A stretch of 64,000 nucleotides of DNA, taken from contig JBAZHE010000005.1 of assembly GCA_041652555.1 (NCBI GenBank), forward strand, positions 1-64,000. Reading direction: 5' to 3'. Numbering within the stretch: position 1 is the first letter of the stretch; every line of letters starts with the position of its first letter. The translations under genes and the position numbers were made by a program. A model generated the notes under the pieces. That model was given only the letters and a program-made list of their open reading frames with translations, searched no databases and was not told where the DNA came from. Below, in pieces: positions 49,930-58,241 of this stretch. Origin of the DNA: JBAZHE01 sp041652555. Its GTDB lineage: Bacteria > Patescibacteriota > Patescibacteriia > Patescibacteriales > WJLG01.

Positions 49930-50526
49930 CTATTCTATTTTTAAAACTTGATCAAGAACTTTATAAAATAAATCTTTTTTGCTTTTTATTATTTTTTGTC
50001 CTTCTGGCATTATTTTATTCCAACCTCTTTCCAGTTTATTTTTTAACCAAACAGCGCCTTCATAAGTTTCTAACTTATGAATATTATAGGCCAAGAAAAG
50101 CATATCTGGAATACAAGAAAAATGTGACATAGCATCGGCGGAGGCAAGAATTTTTTCTTCGGTGGTTTCTTTCTTTAATATTACACTACCGCGATGGTTT
50201 AAAATGCATTGGGATACAGCCATTATTTTTTCTTTTGGCAGGCCAAGGTTGGTTAATATTTTTTTTGCTTCTTGGGCACCAATAATGTGATGTCTTTCAG
50301 CGTTTTTAAAATTAATTAAGGAAGCGTAATCATGAAGATAGGCGGCTAATTCCAAGACCTCTGCATCAGCTTTTAATTTCTTAGCCAGTTTCAAAGAATA
50401 AAAAGCGACAATTTCTAAATGATACGGCCAAACCGTCGGACCATATTTATTAGCCTTAGCATTGTTAGCTTGTAAAACTATCCTCTTAACTTCTTTGAGG
50501 ATATTTTGATAATTATATTTTTTCAT
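49930..50526 (-). CDS. HD-domain phosphohydrolase
   Basis: 198 residues. The first metal His probably lies in WPYHLEIVAFYSLKLA, the HD pair is AAYLHDYASL, and His residues follow in AERHHIIGAQ and LNHRGSV. The family hydrolyses nucleotides or cyclic nucleotides; the substrate here is unknown. It overlaps the preceding membrane gene by 14 nt and ends 2 nt before the ABC-F gene, so all three are probably one minus-strand operon. Confidence 0.85.
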   Translation of the reverse strand: MKKYNYQNILKEVKRIVLQANNAKANKYGPTVWPYHLEIVAFYSLKLAKKLKADAEVLELAAYLHDYASLINFKNAERHHIIGAQEAKKILTNLGLPKEKIMAVSQCILNHRGSVILKKETTEEKILASADAMSHFSCIPDMLFLAYNIHKLETYEGAVWLKNKLERGWNKIMPEGQKIIKSKKDLFYKVLDQVLKIE

Positions 50527-50907
50527 CGGGTTTATTTTTATTTTCCAAAATTTTTCCAGCTAAAATCGTCATAGCAGGAATCATTAAATAGCCAAGTCCA
50601 ATTTGAGGTAAATAATCTCCGATAGCTTTTCCCATTGGTACAAGTGTTACCATATCCAAGACTAAATTCATTACCATCCAGAGAAAGCCTAATAATAATC
50701 CTTCCTTGACGTAATTCTTATCGACGATTTTAAAATATTTAATAATCAAAAAGGCAGTAAACCAGGTAGCCGAAACTACCATTATATTTTTGAATAATAA
50801 TTGGTTAATAAGCAGTTCTCCTTTTGGGCTAAAAAATAAAAAAGAAAATATAAAGGGACTAGCCAAGAAAGAAAACCGAAGACGATAGCTTTTTTGATTG
50901 ATTTCAT
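50513..50907 (-). pseudogene. Small four-helix membrane protein with an apparent frameshift near its start
   Basis: The long frame (50513-50866) gives 117 residues with about four membrane helices but has no ATG. From an ATG at 50907 another frame encodes MKSIKKAIVFGFLSWLV, a natural basic and hydrophobic N-terminus. Adding one T to the run at 50852-50854 (minus strand) joins them into VPFIFSFLFFSPKG and about 131 residues. I recall similar CPR membrane proteins with AIVFGFLxWLVPFI, unverified. It may be a sequence error or a real frameshift. Confidence 0.6.
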
Positions 50908-50922
50908 AAGAATGTTGTTAAT

Positions 50923-50950
50923 TTGACAATTTTATATTTTAATGTATACT
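50923..50950 (+). promoter_or_regulatory. Promoter for a possible small RNA
   Basis: TTGACA at 50923-50928, 16-nt spacer, TATACT at 50945-50950. It points away from the minus-strand operon and towards the 3' end of the toxin-like gene, where no plus-strand gene exists. Confidence 0.55.
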
Positions 50951-50956
50951 ATAAGT

Positions 50957-51027
50957 ATGATTGTTGGCCTCATTTATTGAGGCTCCGAGATCCCCACTAC
51001 TCCGCAAGGATGGTGGGTTTCGTTTTT
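50957..51027 (+). ncRNA. Candidate small structured RNA, antisense to the end of the toxin-like gene
   Basis: Downstream of a strong promoter lie two hairpins. The first is GCCTCA-TTTAT-TGAGGC (50967-50983). The second is CCCAC (50993-50997) with GTGGG (51013-51017), holding an inner TCC-GCAA-GGA stem with a GNRA loop. TTTCGTTTTTA follows as in a terminator. Predicted length about 70 nt. It overlaps the last codons of the 50997-51449 gene. Confidence 0.45.
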
Positions 51028-51449
51028 ATATCTAGAATTTCAGCTAGCCTTTCTTTGATTATTAGAAAATCTTCTTTTGATAGAATATTATTTTTCATTT
51101 TTCTGATTAATCTTTTGGAACTGATTAGGCGTATCTGTGATAATATAAAAATCTTTTTTTCTGCATTACTACTAAGCTCTAAATAATAATAACCTTTCTT
51201 TTCTTGTGTTGTTGGTGGAATAGCTAAAAGCGAGTTAGGGTTTATTTTCTTTAGAATTAAAATCGGTCTTTCAAAGTAACCGTTTTTACCATCAACTTCG
51301 TTGCCAATATTTACGCCGACACTGGCCCACCAAATCTCTCTTTCGTTAAAATAGATAATTCTTTTTTCATTGGAATGAATACGAATTTTTAATTTTGTCC
51401 ACTCTACCATTTTTTCTAATTTTTCTCGTCCCTCCAATTTTTCCTCCAT
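50997..51449 (-). CDS. MazF/PemK-like toxin protein
   Basis: 150 residues. The core REIWWASVGVNIGNEVDGK, FERPILILKKIN, LAIPPTTQEKKGYYYLEL and SQIRLISSKRLIRKM matches the PemK/MazF family of mRNA-cleaving toxins: GxxWWxxxGxNxGxE at the start, RP in strand 2 and the SQxR[LT]xxxxRL segment. An N-terminal helix of about 35 residues (KLEGREKLEKMVEWTKLKI) precedes it. No antitoxin gene is adjacent. Confidence 0.8.
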   Translation of the reverse strand: MEEKLEGREKLEKMVEWTKLKIRIHSNEKRIIYFNEREIWWASVGVNIGNEVDGKNGYFERPILILKKINPNSLLAIPPTTQEKKGYYYLELSSNAEKKIFILSQIRLISSKRLIRKMKNNILSKEDFLIIKERLAEILDIKTKPTILAE

Positions 51450-51457
51450 AAATTGTT

Positions 51458-51976
51458 TTATTTTAAAATTTTATATTTTATCATTAATATATCGTTATCA
51501 ACTTTTTGAGAATTAGTAAGGGATAATCGTTTTTCAAATTCTTTTGTTGCAAAGACGGGAATGCCGCCACCAATAAATACTGGCTCAACTATTAAAACAA
51601 CTTCATCTATTAAATTGTTGATTATAAAGGCGCTGTTAGTCATACTTCCGCCAGCTAAGACGGCGTTATCAATATTCATAGCCGTGGCTTTTTCAATAGC
51701 ATCTTCCGGGGATTTGGCAAATACAAACGAAGAATCTGGTTGGAAATTATTATTACTAGAAATAACTATTTTTAATTTTGTTTTTATATCATTAAAATTA
51801 TAATCCGAATATTTTTGTACTGCTTCATAAGCTTTTCTGCCAACAATAAGACAGTCGTGCTCCTCGACTGTTTTTACAAAATATTTCCAGCTAGTATCCG
51901 ATAAAAAGTCTTCCTGACCGTTTTTGTCGGCAATCATACCATTAACCGACATTGATGCAAATAAAATTATTTTCAT
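51458..51976 (-). CDS. Dihydrofolate reductase-family (RibD C-terminal-like) protein
   Basis: 172 residues. Pattern of the RibD_C/DHFR fold: MKIILFASMSVNGMIAD, CLIVGRKAYEAVQ, VISSN, AVLAGGSMTNSAFIINNLID and EPVFIGGGIPVF. NADPH-dependent reductase; the substrate is not defined, and classical DHFR (FolA) motifs are not all present. It ends 8 nt before the toxin-like gene on the same strand. Confidence 0.82.
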   Translation of the reverse strand: MKIILFASMSVNGMIADKNGQEDFLSDTSWKYFVKTVEEHDCLIVGRKAYEAVQKYSDYNFNDIKTKLKIVISSNNNFQPDSSFVFAKSPEDAIEKATAMNIDNAVLAGGSMTNSAFIINNLIDEVVLIVEPVFIGGGIPVFATKEFEKRLSLTNSQKVDNDILMIKYKILK

Positions 51977-52082
51977 AATTATTTTTGTAAATTTGGTAAT
52001 TTAAAAATTATTTCAAAATTGAAAATTCAGAATTTAAAATTAATAACCCTATATTCTTTTTATATGACACACAAGGAGGAGG

Positions 52083-53603
52083 TTAATTTAGTAGTTTAAT
52101 CAAAAGCTCCTGTGCTTTTTTTGGATTAGCTTTTCCTTTTGTTGCGGCCATAACTTGGCCGACTAGGAATTGAGCAACGTTGGTTTTTCCGGCTCTGTAT
52201 TGAGTTACTTGGTCTGGGTTTTTATCTAGGACTCCTTTGATAATCCCCTCTAGAGCGGCGGAGTCGTCCATTTGTTGTAGGCCCATGTCGTCCATGATGT
52301 TCGTTGGATCGCCACCTTTTTCGTACATCACACCGAGGATGGTTTGGGCGGCGGAGGAGTTTATTTTGTCTTGATAAACCAAAGTCATTAATTCGGCGAA
52401 GTTTTCCGGAGTGATTTTTATGTCGGTGATGGTTTGATTGTTGCTGTTTAAGTGTTTAAAAAGTTCACCTACTAGCCAGTTGGCGGAAAGTTTTGATAAT
52501 TTATTTTTTTGTCTTTCCCAAGAATCGCCAGTGGCAATAATCCAGGCTTCTAATTCTGAAACTACATGTTCGGCGTAGTCGGCTAATTTTTTGTCGTTAA
52601 TTAAAATTTCGGCAGTTTCGGAATCAAAACCGTACTCGGCAATGAAGCGAGCTTTTTTCTCGGCTGGCAATTCTATTAAATGAGTTTTTAATTCTTCTAT
52701 TTTTTGTCCGGAAGTTTCAACTGGCGGAATATCTGGTTCTGGAAAGTAGCGATAGTCAGCAGAGGTTTCTTTAAAGCGTTGGTGAACAGTTTTGCCAGTG
52801 TTCTCATTCCAACCACGGGTTTCTTGTCTTAATTCTTCACCTTCGGCTAAGGCCTTTTGTTGTCTTTCTATTTCATAAATAATAGCCTTCTCCATCGCTT
52901 TGAAAGAGTTGATATTTTTAACTTCAATTTTTGGGTTTAATTTATAGTCGCCAAGAGGTTTTATTTCACAATTGCCAAGATATTCCCACTTGCCTTTTTC
53001 TTGCAAAGAAATATTGGCTTCACAGCGCATTTCGCCTTTTTCCATATCAGCATTAGAAATTCCTAAGTAGCGTAAAGTTTGTTGATAACGCCAAGCGAAT
53101 TTTTTGGCTTGTTCGGCGGATTTGATTACTGGTTCGGTTACTAATTCTACTAATGGTGTGCCGGCGCGGTTTAGATCAACCAAAGAATAATCCTTGCCAG
53201 TCATGTGGGAGGATTTTCCAGTATCTTCTTCCAAATGAATTCTAGTGATAGTAACTTTTTCGCCATCAACATCTAGCCAGCCGTCAGCGCAAAAAGGAAT
53301 TTCAAATTGTGAAATCTGATAACCTTTTGGTAGGTCAGGATAGAAATAATTTTTGCGGTCAAATTTGGAAAATTCATTAATTCGGCAATGCAAACCTAAA
53401 CCAAGAATCATCGTCCAATCAATGGCTTCACGATTAGGATAGGGGAGAGTTCCAGGATGTCCGAGACAAATAGGACAGGTATTGGCGTTTGGTTCCGCAC
53501 CTTCGGCTTTGCCATAAACAGTGTTTTGGCAACGGCAGAACATTTTGGACTTGGTTTTGAGTTCGGCGTGGATTTCCAGGCCGATAATGACATCGTAGTT
53601 CAT
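52083..53603 (-). CDS. gatB: Aspartyl/glutamyl-tRNA amidotransferase subunit B
   Basis: 506 residues. GatB motifs: IGLEIHAELKTKSKMFCRC, NANTCPICLGHPGTLP, KNYFYPDLPKGYQISQFEIP, RIHLEEDTGKSSH, DLNRAGTPLVELVTEP and DYRYFPEPDIPP, with the tail domain at the end. Amidates Glu-tRNA(Gln) or Asp-tRNA(Asn) with GatA and GatC, which are not in this window. The zinc Cys residues (C23, C25, C42, C45) are present. A palindromic repeat lies just upstream of its start. Confidence 0.95.
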   Translation of the reverse strand: MNYDVIIGLEIHAELKTKSKMFCRCQNTVYGKAEGAEPNANTCPICLGHPGTLPYPNREAIDWTMILGLGLHCRINEFSKFDRKNYFYPDLPKGYQISQFEIPFCADGWLDVDGEKVTITRIHLEEDTGKSSHMTGKDYSLVDLNRAGTPLVELVTEPVIKSAEQAKKFAWRYQQTLRYLGISNADMEKGEMRCEANISLQEKGKWEYLGNCEIKPLGDYKLNPKIEVKNINSFKAMEKAIIYEIERQQKALAEGEELRQETRGWNENTGKTVHQRFKETSADYRYFPEPDIPPVETSGQKIEELKTHLIELPAEKKARFIAEYGFDSETAEILINDKKLADYAEHVVSELEAWIIATGDSWERQKNKLSKLSANWLVGELFKHLNSNNQTITDIKITPENFAELMTLVYQDKINSSAAQTILGVMYEKGGDPTNIMDDMGLQQMDDSAALEGIIKGVLDKNPDQVTQYRAGKTNVAQFLVGQVMAATKGKANPKKAQELLIKLLN

Positions 53604-53615
53604 AAAATTGATATT

Positions 53616-53662
53616 AATTCCCCTCTAGAGAGAGGTGGACGCCGAAGGCGGACGGGGTGTGT
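53616..53662 (+). repeat. Palindromic repeat family A, copy upstream of gatB
   Basis: 47 nt starting AATTCCCCTCTAGAGAGAGG, with the second hairpin CGCC-GAA-GGCG and the end GACGGGGTGTGT. Compared with the miaA copy the second stem changed on both sides (GCCC/GGGC to CGCC/GGCG) and still pairs. Confidence 0.8.
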
Positions 53663-53737
53663 TATGCTTGGTTTACCACCGTTGTTTATAATAAATTTAA
53701 TTTTACCGCTTAATAAGGTAAAAATCAAGTGGAGTAG

Positions 53738-53766
53738 TTGACAAAAAATAAAAATAGTGATAATAT
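53738..53766 (+). promoter_or_regulatory. Promoter of the 80-residue gene
   Basis: TTGACA at 53738-53743, 17-nt spacer, TAATAT at 53761-53766 with extended TG. Leader about 39 nt, with AAAGGAG (53799-53805) before the ATG at 53812. Confidence 0.7.
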
Positions 53767-53811
53767 TATTCTTCAAAGATAAATGATAATTTCATCCCAA
53801 AGGAGAATGTA

Positions 53812-54054
53812 ATGAACAAAAAGGGGATAGTCGAAAGCTTCTTTTTTTATTTTTCAGAGGAAGAGGTGGAAATAACCAGAAAAGCCAAGCACGTAGTTGG
53901 CTTAACATTCAAAAGAAAGATGTGTATTGTTGACGGAAAAGAAAAAGAATACACAACTAAATCAAAAAAATTAACGAAAAGAAAAGGATATGTCGGCAAT
54001 GGCATTTGTGGTGGGTCAAAACCCGAGTATCCACCTGAATATTACGTTGATTAA
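53812..54054 (+). CDS. Small hypothetical protein (80 residues) with strong expression signals
   Basis: Begins MNKKGIVESFFFYFSEEEVE, is basic in the middle (TTKSKKLTKRKG) and ends CGGSKPEYPPEYYVD. Two Cys, no membrane helix. Family unknown. It has a consensus promoter, a strong Shine-Dalgarno site and a terminator, so it is a well-defined single-gene unit. Confidence 0.65.
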   Translation: MNKKGIVESFFFYFSEEEVEITRKAKHVVGLTFKRKMCIVDGKEKEYTTKSKKLTKRKGYVGNGICGGSKPEYPPEYYVD

Positions 54055-54060
54055 GATTAT

Positions 54061-54094
54061 GGTCGGTTGCAAGCGCAGCCGGCCCTTTTATTTC
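54061..54094 (+). terminator. Intrinsic terminator of the 80-residue gene
   Basis: GGTCGGTTGC, loop AAGC, GCAGCCGGCC (two G-U pairs), then CTTTTATTT. Confidence 0.7.
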
Positions 54095-54095
54095 C

Positions 54096-54130
54096 AATAA
54101 AAAGGCCCTCATATCTTTAGAGGGCTTAAA
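54096..54130 (-). terminator. Intrinsic terminator of the minus-strand operon
   Basis: On the minus strand AAGCCCTC, loop of 9, GAGGGCCTT, then TTTATTGG. It follows the 53-residue gene at 54141. Confidence 0.6.
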
Positions 54131-54140
54131 AGTGTTAGTG

Positions 54141-54302
54141 TTATGGTTTTGGAATTTTGTAGAGATTATAGATAGTCCTATTAACTCCGCTAAGACAACT
54201 CGTTATTTTGGGGAATTTTTCTTTCTCACTCACCAAAATTATTATTCCAGCGAGAATCACTAAAGCAATTATAATGTTAAGTAATTCTTTCTTCCCCTTC
54301 AT
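54141..54302 (-). CDS. Small single-helix membrane protein (53 residues)
   Basis: The ATG at 54302 is 1 nt after the stop of the upstream minus-strand gene, implying coupled translation. Sequence: basic start MKGKKELLN, one membrane helix (IIIALVILAGIIILV), then a short tail (CLSGVNRTIYNLYKIPKP). It ends just before a minus-strand terminator. Unknown function. Confidence 0.55.
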   Translation of the reverse strand: MKGKKELLNIIIALVILAGIIILVSEKEKFPKITSCLSGVNRTIYNLYKIPKP

Positions 54303-54303
54303 T

Positions 54304-54822
54304 TTAGACCCCCGTTTTTTTGTTTTTTATAAATAATTTATAGTCTCGCCAATCTTTTCTGTAAAGTAGAAATAAACTAATAGAGAAAATTATTGTCCCG
54401 ACAATACTTCTAATTAGATCTGCTTTTTGTAAAAGAACGAAGTTTTTAATAAAAAGATGGGGGAGAAACGTAAACAATCCTACAAGAGATATTATTTTTG
54501 CCATAATAAACAGAACGCTTTTTGTTGTTTTTTTTCCTGATTGTAAGAGGGAAAAAACAATCAAGAGTATAGCATATAACCCCCACGACAACGCCATCCA
54601 ATTGTTTATTAGACTTCCGGCGATTAAACAATTGGTCAGTTTTGCTGCCGTTATTATTTCTGTCAGGATTAACAGTATAAGGAAAAACATAAACATCTCT
54701 CCGATAAGTTCGCTGACAAAAAATACTTTTGGTTTTCTCTTGAAATATATCAAATATCCCAGGAGTGCACCAAGGACAAGTGGAAATAGAAGTGGCAATA
54801 AAAATTCTTTCAGTATATCCAT
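54304..54822 (-). CDS. Integral membrane protein of unknown function
   Basis: 172 residues, about five membrane helices (LLPLLFPLVLGALLGYLIYF, MFMFFLILLILTEIITAA, WMALSWGLYAILLIVFSL, AKIISLVGLFTFLPHLFI, IVGTIIFSISLFLLY). It has an excellent ribosome-binding site, GGAGGTG, 6 nt before the ATG. No motif identified. Co-transcribed with the 53-residue gene. Confidence 0.65.
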   Translation of the reverse strand: MDILKEFLLPLLFPLVLGALLGYLIYFKRKPKVFFVSELIGEMFMFFLILLILTEIITAAKLTNCLIAGSLINNWMALSWGLYAILLIVFSLLQSGKKTTKSVLFIMAKIISLVGLFTFLPHLFIKNFVLLQKADLIRSIVGTIIFSISLFLLYRKDWRDYKLFIKNKKTGV

Positions 54823-54861
54823 TTTTCACCTCCATAAGATTGTGAAAGGAACTTTTAAAAA

Positions 54862-54887
54862 ACAATACCGCTCTTAGGCGGTATTGT
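54862..54887 (-). terminator. Intrinsic terminator of the P-loop kinase gene
   Basis: ACAATACCGC, loop CTAAGA, GCGGTATTGT and a T-run (TTTTTT) on the minus strand. Confidence 0.8.
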
Positions 54888-54892
54888 CAAAT

Positions 54893-55435
54893 TTATAAAT
54901 TAAGTTTATCTATTTGGCTGTGCAAATTTTTTAAGTCAGAATCATTGAGCAATGGGTAGTCGGCCATAACAATCGGGCCACCTTTGTCGGAATTTTCAAT
55001 TTCCGCCCAATCGCGACTTCTAGCCTCTTCTTCGGTATAGGGTCTTTCCAGTCTATTTGCCATACGATTATGGCGGATGCTTGGTGAGCAAATAGCGGCA
55101 ATCACCATAAAATTGTCCTGATATTTTTCTTTTAAGATTTTATATTCATCCCAGCTGTATAAGCTTTCTATAATTAATTTGTCAGAATTTTTTAAAGCTT
55201 CTTCAATTTTTGGCAAAGAAAACAGGGCATAAGCACCCATACCACCTTCGGCGCGAATTTTTTCTCGGGCGTATCGTTCATTTTTTTCATTTACCTCTAA
55301 ACCTTCTTTTTTGAGACGATCAAAAGTAATCTCGCCTAAGTAAACTACTGGACAGCTATATTTTTCCTTTAAATATTTAGTTATTTCGCTTTTGCCGGAG
55401 CCGCACATCCCGACTACAGCATAGATTTTTGACAT
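54893..55435 (-). CDS. P-loop NTPase, nucleotide or dephospho-CoA kinase-like
   Basis: 180 residues. Walker A VVGMCGSGKSEITKYL at the N-terminus, LIIESLYSWDEY as the probable Walker B, and the arginine-rich LID-like segment RHNRMANRLERPYTEEEARSRD. It resembles dephospho-CoA kinase and other nucleotide kinases, but the substrate cannot be set. It is adjacent to tRNA-Glu on the same strand, 4 nt apart. Confidence 0.75.
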   Translation of the reverse strand: MSKIYAVVGMCGSGKSEITKYLKEKYSCPVVYLGEITFDRLKKEGLEVNEKNERYAREKIRAEGGMGAYALFSLPKIEEALKNSDKLIIESLYSWDEYKILKEKYQDNFMVIAAICSPSIRHNRMANRLERPYTEEEARSRDWAEIENSDKGGPIVMADYPLLNDSDLKNLHSQIDKLNL

Positions 55436-55439
55436 AATG

Positions 55440-55511
55440 TAGTCCCTAGGGGAATCGAACCCCTATTGCCAGGATGAGAACCTGGCGTCCTAACCGTTAG
55501 ACGAAGGGACC
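55440..55511 (-). tRNA. tRNA-Glu (anticodon CTC)
   Basis: Minus strand: the acceptor stem GGTCCCT pairs with AGGGACT (first pair G-U), the anticodon arm is CCAGG-TTCTCAT-CCTGG with anticodon CTC, and the T arm is AGGGG-TTCGATT-CCCCT. Discriminator A. Reads GAG. Confidence 0.92.
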
Positions 55512-55601
55512 CCTTCTCAAATTTCGAATTAAAATAAAAAATCCGCTTTTGGATTTGTTTATATTATAAACAAATTTTTAAGAGTAGTCAAGGCGGAGTT
55601 G

Positions 55602-55630
55602 TTGACAATGATTTTTTTTTGTGCTATACT
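55602..55630 (+). promoter_or_regulatory. Strong promoter of the cold-shock gene
   Basis: Consensus TTGACA at 55602-55607, 17-nt spacer, TATACT at 55625-55630 with TGC extended -10. It gives a long 5' UTR of about 115 nt (55637-55752), as is typical of cold-shock mRNAs whose leader folds with temperature. Confidence 0.8.
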
Positions 55631-55752
55631 GTTTATGTTAGTCCAAAAGACTGACCAGACCTCAGAAAAGAGGTATGAAGTACGCAAGCAATGAAAATAT
55701 TAAACTATTTTTATAACGCTACTACTAATTTATAAACTAGTTCTAAAAAAAC

Positions 55753-55953
55753 ATGAACGGAACAATCAAAAAGCTCGTTGTCGAAAAGAATTTCGGTTTC
55801 ATCGCCCAAGAGGGTGCTGAAAAAGATTTATTCTTCCATGCTTCCTCTTTGGAAGGTGTTGATTTCAGCGAGTTAAGAGAAGGTGACGCTGTTACCTTTG
55901 AAGTTGGAGAAACCCCTAAGGGTCCTTCCGCTACTAATGTTAAAAAAGCTTAA
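55753..55953 (+). CDS. Cold-shock domain protein
   Basis: 66 residues, one CSD. RNP1-like KNFGFIAQEG and RNP2 DLFFHASSL; ends PKGPSATNVKKA. Binds single-stranded RNA and DNA as an RNA chaperone. Promoter, long leader and terminator make it a single-gene unit. Confidence 0.94.
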   Translation: MNGTIKKLVVEKNFGFIAQEGAEKDLFFHASSLEGVDFSELREGDAVTFEVGETPKGPSATNVKKA

Positions 55954-55976
55954 TAACTTTTTTATATAGTAAAAAT

Positions 55977-56003
55977 CATCCCGATAACTCGGGATGTTTT
56001 TTT
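55977..56003 (+). terminator. Intrinsic terminator of the cold-shock gene
   Basis: CATCCCGA, loop TAAC, TCGGGATG and seven T. Confidence 0.9.
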
Positions 56004-56004
56004 G

Positions 56005-56955
56005 TTACAAAATTGTTCCGATAAAATCTTTATGTCCGCGCAGGAATTCCTCGGCGGAAAGTGGCTTGCCACCTTCTAATTGGAGTTTTGTTATAATCAA
56101 AGCATCTTGCCCGCATTGCACCGCTAATTTGTTATTATCTAAAAATACTTCCCCTGGTTTATATTTATTTATTGGAAAAATTTTATTTTCAACAGAAATT
56201 ATTTTTAAAGTTTTATTGATAATTGAAGATTGATAATTGGAGATTGAAAACGTTCCTGGCCAGGGATAGTAGGCGCGGGCTTGGCGTTCGATTTCTATAG
56301 CCGGTTTATTCCAATCAATTTTTCCATCAGCTTTTTTTATTTCTGGGCAATATAATGTTTCTCTAGCTTGCGGTTCCGGAATTATTTTTCCTTGTGAAAA
56401 GTTAATTAAAATATCAGGCAAAGTTTTTGCGCCGAGAATTGAAAGTTTGTCGTGTAAGATTGCGCCGGTTTCATTTTTTTCTAAATTAACTTTGGCAATT
56501 TTTAAAATTGGGCCAGTATCAAGTCCTTCGTCCATCAACATAATAGTCACGCCAGATTCGTTGTCGCCGTTTAAGATTGGCGCTTGTAGGACAGCTGAAC
56601 CGCGATAGAGAGGGAGAATAGAGCCATGGACGTTTACACAGCCGTATTTCGGTAAAGTCAAGACGCTTTTTGGTACTAATTTTCCATAGGCAACAACAAC
56701 CAAAAAATCCGGATTCAAGTCGGAAATTTTTTCAGCCACTTCTTTGACTTTCTCCGGTTGCCAAACTGGAATATTATTTTCTAGAGCAAATTTTTTGACC
56801 GGTGGCGGTGTTAGAGTCATCTTGCGTCCGACTGGCTTGTCTGGTTGCGTTATTACTGCTAAAATTTTAAAGCGAGGGTCTTTGATTAAATTTTGCAAAG
56901 ACGGTATGGCAAATTCGGGACTTCCTAGAAAAATTATTTTTATTTTATTATCCAT
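56005..56955 (-). CDS. fmt: Methionyl-tRNA formyltransferase
   Basis: 316 residues. Formyl-transferase fold: IIFLGSPEFAIPSLQNLI at the start, TQPDKPVGRKMTLTPPPVK, the catalytic region VNVHGSILPLYRGSAVLQAP and GVTIMLMDEGLDTGPIL. It formylates initiator Met-tRNA. The deformylase gene def lies 1.6 kb away and map elsewhere in the window, completing the formyl-Met cycle. Confidence 0.95.
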   Translation of the reverse strand: MDNKIKIIFLGSPEFAIPSLQNLIKDPRFKILAVITQPDKPVGRKMTLTPPPVKKFALENNIPVWQPEKVKEVAEKISDLNPDFLVVVAYGKLVPKSVLTLPKYGCVNVHGSILPLYRGSAVLQAPILNGDNESGVTIMLMDEGLDTGPILKIAKVNLEKNETGAILHDKLSILGAKTLPDILINFSQGKIIPEPQARETLYCPEIKKADGKIDWNKPAIEIERQARAYYPWPGTFSISNYQSSIINKTLKIISVENKIFPINKYKPGEVFLDNNKLAVQCGQDALIITKLQLEGGKPLSAEEFLRGHKDFIGTIL

Positions 56956-57027
56956 ATTCCGCTAGCCTCGTCAGAGTCTCCCGGTAGGGGGCTCTAATGC
57001 TTTAGTAATTATTTTTTTATCTATTTT

Positions 57028-57633
57028 ATGAATTTTATAGTTTATCTTTTAAATTTTTTCGGCCATATGGGTTATGCTGGCATTGTTTTTTTAATGGCCG
57101 TAGAGAGCTCTTTTATTCCTTTTCCTTCCGAGGTTGTTATTCCGCCGGCCGCTTATCTGGCTTCGCAAGGAGAAATGAATGTTTGGTTGATAATTTTATC
57201 CGGTTTGGCTGGTAGCTTAATCGGTGCAACCCTAAATTATTTTATTGCTTTCTTTCTTGGGCGTGCCATAATTTATAAATTGGCTGATCATAAATTTTCT
57301 AATATATTTTTAATAAATTCAAAAAAGGTTCAGAAAGTGGAAGATTATTTTTTGAAATATGGTCGGATGTCGACTTTGATCGGTCGTCTTGTTCCGGTGG
57401 TACGCCAACTCATTTCTTTGCCAGCCGGGTTTGCTAGAATGAATTTTGGTAGTTTTATTTTTTTTACTGCGATTGGTTCACTTATTTGGACTAGCACCTT
57501 AGCGGCGCTTGGTTATTATTTTGGTGCTAACCGCGAATTATTAGCTTCTTTCTATCATGAGATAACTTATGGTGGTTTAGTTTTGGGAATTGTTTTTGTA
57601 ATTTTTATTTTTTGGCGGAAAAAAAGAAAATAA
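57028..57633 (+). CDS. DedA family membrane protein
   Basis: 201 residues, several membrane helices. DedA/SNARE-associated pattern: ESSFIPFPSEVVIPPAAYLA, GSLIGATLNYFIAFFLGR, RLVPVVRQLISLPAGFARM. Members are lipid flippases or support proton-motive force. The Arg and Pro residues of the re-entrant loops are present. It ends in a basic tail. Confidence 0.9.
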   Translation: MNFIVYLLNFFGHMGYAGIVFLMAVESSFIPFPSEVVIPPAAYLASQGEMNVWLIILSGLAGSLIGATLNYFIAFFLGRAIIYKLADHKFSNIFLINSKKVQKVEDYFLKYGRMSTLIGRLVPVVRQLISLPAGFARMNFGSFIFFTAIGSLIWTSTLAALGYYFGANRELLASFYHEITYGGLVLGIVFVIFIFWRKKRK

Positions 57634-57668
57634 TTTTTGCCAAGCTAGAACAGGTCAGTGCCTTATCC

Positions 57669-58157
57669 CTACGATTTAATATCTATTTCATCTATTTTTT
57701 TAAGCTCCCTGGCTTTGTCTATAAAGAGAATTCCGTCTAGGTGATCTGCTTCATGTTGAATGACTCGCGCTAAAAGTCCGGAAGCTTTGATTTTATTTTC
57801 TCGGCCATTAATGTCAATAAAAGCACAAGTAATTGATTTGTGGCGGCGCACTTCGCCGAAATAAAACGGTACTGACAAACAACCTTCTTCTTCCCAATTT
57901 TTCAAAAAAGATTTTTTTATTATTTTGGGATTAAACATTATTAAAACGCCGTCCTTGGCGCTAACGGTTATTAGGCGGATGTTTTTTCCGACTTGCGGGG
58001 CGGCTAAGCCAATCCCATCTTTTTTTTTCATGGTTTCCGCCATATCTAAAGAAAATTCATGCATTTTTTCCGTGTGCACATCTTTGGCCTTAACTTTTTC
58101 AGATTTTTGGCGCAGGTGCGGATTAGGATTAACTAATATTTCAAGTATTTTTGGCAT
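57669..58157 (-). CDS. def: Peptide deformylase
   Basis: 162 residues from the ATG at 58157 (MPKILEILVNPNPHLR); the longer frame upstream has no family support. Motif 1 GIGLAAPQVG at 48-57, motif 2 EGCLS with metal ligand Cys93, motif 3 QHEADH with His135, Glu136 and His139. Removes the formyl group from new proteins. Confidence 0.95.
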   Translation of the reverse strand: MPKILEILVNPNPHLRQKSEKVKAKDVHTEKMHEFSLDMAETMKKKDGIGLAAPQVGKNIRLITVSAKDGVLIMFNPKIIKKSFLKNWEEEGCLSVPFYFGEVRRHKSITCAFIDINGRENKIKASGLLARVIQHEADHLDGILFIDKARELKKIDEIDIKS

Positions 58158-58241
58158 ATAATTGATTAAGGGCTTGCTATTTTTTTGCTTTTCTATTAGA
58201 TTATTATTATAATGCTTTAATTTTAAAAAAGCAAAGTGGCT

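Noticed and set aside
54446..54865. 139-codon minus-strand frame over the membrane gene
   Set aside because: Overlaps the membrane protein with the GGAGGTG ribosome-binding site in another frame; its composition is not protein-like.
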